The notes under the pieces: model-generated
Told to the model about the DNA's origin: nothing
What the model saw: only the letters and a program-made list of their open reading frames with translations
The model's database searches: none
Program-made: the position numbers and the translations under genes
Shown here: positions 61,444 through 64,000 of the stretch, piece after piece
Layout: the number at the start of each line of letters is the position of its first letter
Numbering within the stretch: the first letter of the stretch is position 1
Assembly: GCF_001939115.1 (NCBI RefSeq)
Contig: NZ_MQTZ01000045.1
Location: forward strand, 53,188 to 117,187
From: Leptolyngbya sp. 'hensonii'
Lineage (GTDB): Bacteria > Cyanobacteriota > Cyanobacteriia > GCF-001939115
Direction of reading: 5' to 3'
Length of the DNA: 64,000 nucleotides

Positions 61444-63435
61444 TCACGAGAAGTATCCTGATTCTACTTCAGTTTGTTGAAGGGTTGAGTCGTATTTCAG
61501 CAAGTATTCACGGGCGATCGCCTGATTCTTTCTCAATCGCTGTACCTCGGCTTTGCCAATTTCAGTATCAGTAGAGAGAAGGATCACCTGGTGGCTGGCT
61601 TGGGAGAAGTAGCGATCGACCAGGTTCTTCCGGTGAGAGGAATCCAGTCGCCCTAAAGGGGTATCGATCGCCACAGGCAACTGCCGACCCGAAGCACGAG
61701 CTAGTCCCCAAAGCAGGGAAATTGCCAGCATTTGTTTCTCTCCGGCCGATAACCGATGCTTGGGAATGGGTTGTCCATCATTGTCATAGAGGGACAGGTT
61801 AAACGTTTCAGCATCAACTTCAACTCGTTTCACCAAGTCTGACTTGTGGGCAAGATAGCGGAAACAGCTTGTAATCAGGGATTCTAACTGATTCAATTTC
61901 CTCAACTTCAGCTTTTCACGAAAAACCTTAAGCTTCTTCTGAAGCTCATCGATCGTCGTCAAGAAATGCTGATCGTTATTTCGGGCGATCGCCGCTTCGG
62001 CATAATCCACTAATTGCTGCTTCAGCAGGTTATGCTCCTTCAGCAGCCTCTCATAAAGCGCTTTAGCTTTTTCGTACTCTATTGACAATCGCGTAACCTC
62101 TGCTTGAGCAACTTTCAGATCCTGAACCAGTTGCTCGTAGGACTCTGGAGAGGCGGCGGTAGCCAAACGCCCTTCGGTGGCATCAATCGACTCTTCCAAC
62201 TCATCCAGTTGGGAAAGGTGATGTTGAGCTGCTTTCTGTTCAGCAGGTAGCAAGAATTCGAGAGTATGGTCAAGCTGAGCGATCGTCTCTCTATTCACAT
62301 TGAGCCATGTTGCTTCAGAATCTGCACCTGCTAATTTTTGCTCCTGCTCCCCTAAAAATGACTGTAGCTGCTTTGCCTTCTTTGCAGGCAAAGCGAGTTG
62401 ATTCACCAATTCCAGCAATTCCTGGTTGCGCTGAGACAAGAGTTGTTTAGCAATTTGATACTGCTGATTTTGTAATTCCTGATGTCCTTGCGCTTGCGCT
62501 TTGCGTAGTAATGGCTGGATTAGGGCTAGGGGTAATGTACTGGCAGCTAACTCTCTGAGCGATCGCTGATGGTCTTCCATCTCAGATTGCATTTGCTTAA
62601 GCTGCTCAGTCAACCGCTCCTGCTCTCCCGCTAATTTACCCCCTTGGGCAATAAATTGTTCCTGAGCTTGGTCTTGGTTTAGCTTGGCTCGTTTCAGCCG
62701 AACATTAACGGCAGATAGATCCTGCTCGGCATCTTCGCACTCTTGGCGTTTACTCTCCAGTTCTCGCTCTAGCGACTCTAGACTCCGGAGTTCTGCACTT
62801 TCGCTAAGTTCTTTCAACTTTCGGTTAACCAGCACGCTTAAGTCGGTGGAAAGTAGGTCAGGCAACTCCAACCCCAGAAGGGAGCGAATTGCATTGATAA
62901 CTCCAGAAGGGAGGGTGTCTTGCTCTGCCAACTCCTTGACCTGTTCACCATCAAACAAAAACAAATTGGAAATCCCTAGTGGCAGAATGTCCTCAACCCG
63001 TTCGTCCCAGGATTGAGTAAAGGTTTTGTCGAGCCAACCACCTACACTGACTTCTAATGAATCTTTGTTCCCTTTCAAGGAGCGATCCCAAACACGACGA
63101 ACTCGAAACTCGTGGGGTTGGTTATTCAGGGTTTCTTGAAAAGCTAGTTCAACGTAGGTGGGATCATCATCCGCTGTATGACGATTGATGCATTGCCGAA
63201 GAAATTCGCCATAGCTTAGGTTGCCGCGAGTGGAACACTTAGCCCGCTGCCCATAGAGAGCAAGGCGAACTGCATCAAGAAGCGTTGTCTTACCGCCACC
63301 ATTCATCCCACCCACCAGTACGATCGGGGGTAACTCTGATGAGGAGCCATTCATGCTATCCTCCGGAGCAAACTGGATTACCTGCTGCCCACGGTAGGGA
63401 CCAAAATTTTGGAGGACGAGTTCTCGAAAGATCAT
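61444..63435 (-). CDS. dndD: DNA phosphorothioation ATPase DndD (SMC-like)
   Basis: 663 residues. The Walker A motif is in VGGMNGGGKTTLLDAV (Gly42-Thr50), long coiled coils fill about 200-570, and the C-terminal lobe has signature LSAGEKQMLAIS and Walker B/D-loop VAIDTPLGRLDSSH. Rad50/SMC-type ATPase that supports sulfur insertion into DNA. Its ATG overlaps the stop of the upstream PIN gene by four bases, so the two are translationally coupled. dndC, normally just upstream, is replaced here by the PIN pair and must lie beyond 64000 or elsewhere. Confidence 0.93.
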   Translation of the reverse strand: MIFRELVLQNFGPYRGQQVIQFAPEDSMNGSSSELPPIVLVGGMNGGGKTTLLDAVRLALYGQRAKCSTRGNLSYGEFLRQCINRHTADDDPTYVELAFQETLNNQPHEFRVRRVWDRSLKGNKDSLEVSVGGWLDKTFTQSWDERVEDILPLGISNLFLFDGEQVKELAEQDTLPSGVINAIRSLLGLELPDLLSTDLSVLVNRKLKELSESAELRSLESLERELESKRQECEDAEQDLSAVNVRLKRAKLNQDQAQEQFIAQGGKLAGEQERLTEQLKQMQSEMEDHQRSLRELAASTLPLALIQPLLRKAQAQGHQELQNQQYQIAKQLLSQRNQELLELVNQLALPAKKAKQLQSFLGEQEQKLAGADSEATWLNVNRETIAQLDHTLEFLLPAEQKAAQHHLSQLDELEESIDATEGRLATAASPESYEQLVQDLKVAQAEVTRLSIEYEKAKALYERLLKEHNLLKQQLVDYAEAAIARNNDQHFLTTIDELQKKLKVFREKLKLRKLNQLESLITSCFRYLAHKSDLVKRVEVDAETFNLSLYDNDGQPIPKHRLSAGEKQMLAISLLWGLARASGRQLPVAIDTPLGRLDSSHRKNLVDRYFSQASHQVILLSTDTEIGKAEVQRLRKNQAIAREYLLKYDSTLQQTEVESGYFS

Positions 63436-63890
63436 GGGGTTTCAATCAGGGGCACGATCGTAATCAGTTCGCTAAACCGCTGAAAATCTCCGACGTTATG
63501 AGTTAGAAGGCGATCGACCCCTGCGGTTAACATCGTGGCGACGATATTGGCATCATGAATTTGACGGCCACCCATAGGACTAGTCTGGAGCAAATCCAAA
63601 AGCCCGGTAGTAACCTGAGCACCATCTTCAGCAATCTGAAAACCGTCCTGGAAAGATTCAATTCTTTCAATGATTACGGCAGGCGCTTGAACATTGATGA
63701 AGGTTTGAGGGCGGGTTAATGTTGCAATGAACTCACGTAAAATTTGCCGACTTAGCCAGAGTTCGATTTCTGCGTTATACAAATTTTGCAGCGTGTCTAT
63801 TGCAAGTTGATGGTAAGGCGCAGAAACGACATTGGCATAAATCAACACATTTGTATCAACAAAGATAGCTCTATCGCCCGAAATCACCAT
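63432..63890 (-). CDS. PIN-domain (VapC-like) toxin coupled to dndD
   Basis: 152 residues from ATG 63890. PIN-domain acidic residues are all present: Asp in IFVDTNVLIYA, Glu in LREFIATL, Asp in IHDANIVATM and Asp in HNVGDFQRF, so it is likely an active ribonuclease. It overlaps the antitoxin-like frame upstream by 20 bases and dndD downstream by 4 bases (ATGA), which places a toxin-antitoxin pair inside the phosphorothioation operon. Confidence 0.88.
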   Translation of the reverse strand: MVISGDRAIFVDTNVLIYANVVSAPYHQLAIDTLQNLYNAEIELWLSRQILREFIATLTRPQTFINVQAPAVIIERIESFQDGFQIAEDGAQVTTGLLDLLQTSPMGGRQIHDANIVATMLTAGVDRLLTHNVGDFQRFSELITIVPLIETP

Positions 63891-64000
63891 ACATATCCTC
63901 ACGTCTTAATGAAAGATCCACGGGCCAAGGACCGTAGTCATCCACTGGAAATTTGAACGGTTTGCGTTGCTTCTGAGTTGGTTGTTCTTCCATCACCAAA
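63871..64000 (-). CDS. Small antitoxin-like protein upstream of the PIN toxin (5' end possibly outside)
   Basis: From ATG 63993 it gives 40 residues, with KQRKPFKFPVDDYGPWPVDL and an ending SLRREDMYGDFGR, the style of C-terminal toxin-binding segments of PIN antitoxins. The frame remains open to the window edge, so it may be longer. It overlaps the PIN gene start by 20 bases, as usual for such pairs. Confidence 0.6.
   Translation of the reverse strand, partial: LVMEEQPTQKQRKPFKFPVDDYGPWPVDLSLRREDMYGDFGR

Overview
The window is chromosomal DNA from a cyanobacterium. CGATCG and GCGATCGC words (HIP1-like) are very frequent. The gene content also fits: a BchE-type radical SAM cyclase, DUF4079, Uma2 proteins, an SMC-like DndD, a type IV pilin and several PAS-type sensor kinases. 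Genus and species cannot be read from the sequence. No rRNA gene, complete insertion sequence or CRISPR array was seen; one tRNA gene (Ala, GGC) is present.

Layout. 0-5.4 kb: the NAD genes nrtR-nadE, an ArsR regulator, a Uma2 protein, a repeat island (21/42-bp minisatellite between inverted repeats) and a solitary CRISPR-type RAMP gene that looks truncated. 5.4-11.6 kb: a BchE-like protein fused to a receiver domain, converging on a HisKA_2 histidine kinase, then a secreted TPR-CHAT protein. 11.9-38.9 kb: mostly minus-strand core genes. These are an exonuclease-RecQ-UvrD giant, a DppB-like permease, secA, a diheme cytochrome, glgP and pgm (glycogen use), uvrC, dacB, ilvB with an added zinc ribbon, and an MFS carrier. 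After these come a plus-strand ferrochelatase-like protein with a His-rich tail and a plus-strand ribbon-helix-helix gene, then a minus-strand NlpC/P60 peptidase. 39-52.3 kb: sensor kinases, a pilin, a diguanylate cyclase and a redox locus.

The redox locus (43.3-47.8 kb) pairs an ECF sigma factor and anti-sigma gene with a divergent five-gene operon. That operon encodes a lipoprotein built of GDAMKKES repeats, a thioredoxin-like protein, a CcdA-like membrane protein, a b-type cytochrome and a sulfite-oxidase-fold molybdopterin enzyme. Its logic resembles the proteobacterial periplasmic methionine-repair system (MsrP/MsrQ with the methionine-rich peptide MrpX under SigF/NrsF). An identical octamer sits in both divergent promoter regions. 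This is the best candidate for an undescribed system in the core part of the window.

From the tRNA-Ala at 52.65 kb to the right edge the window is a defence island. It holds decayed and intact toxin-antitoxin pairs (DUF433/DUF5615, HicA/DUF1902, ParD/ParE, PIN fragments), an AT-rich adenine-methylase plus PD-(D/E)XK nuclease pair, and the end of a Dnd phosphorothioation operon. In that operon a PIN toxin is translationally coupled to dndD and an undescribed PD-(D/E)XK-like gene lies between dndD and dndE. Repeated gene fragments and deletion scars show that this side has been reshuffled. The Dnd operon continues past the window; dndB and dndC are not in view.
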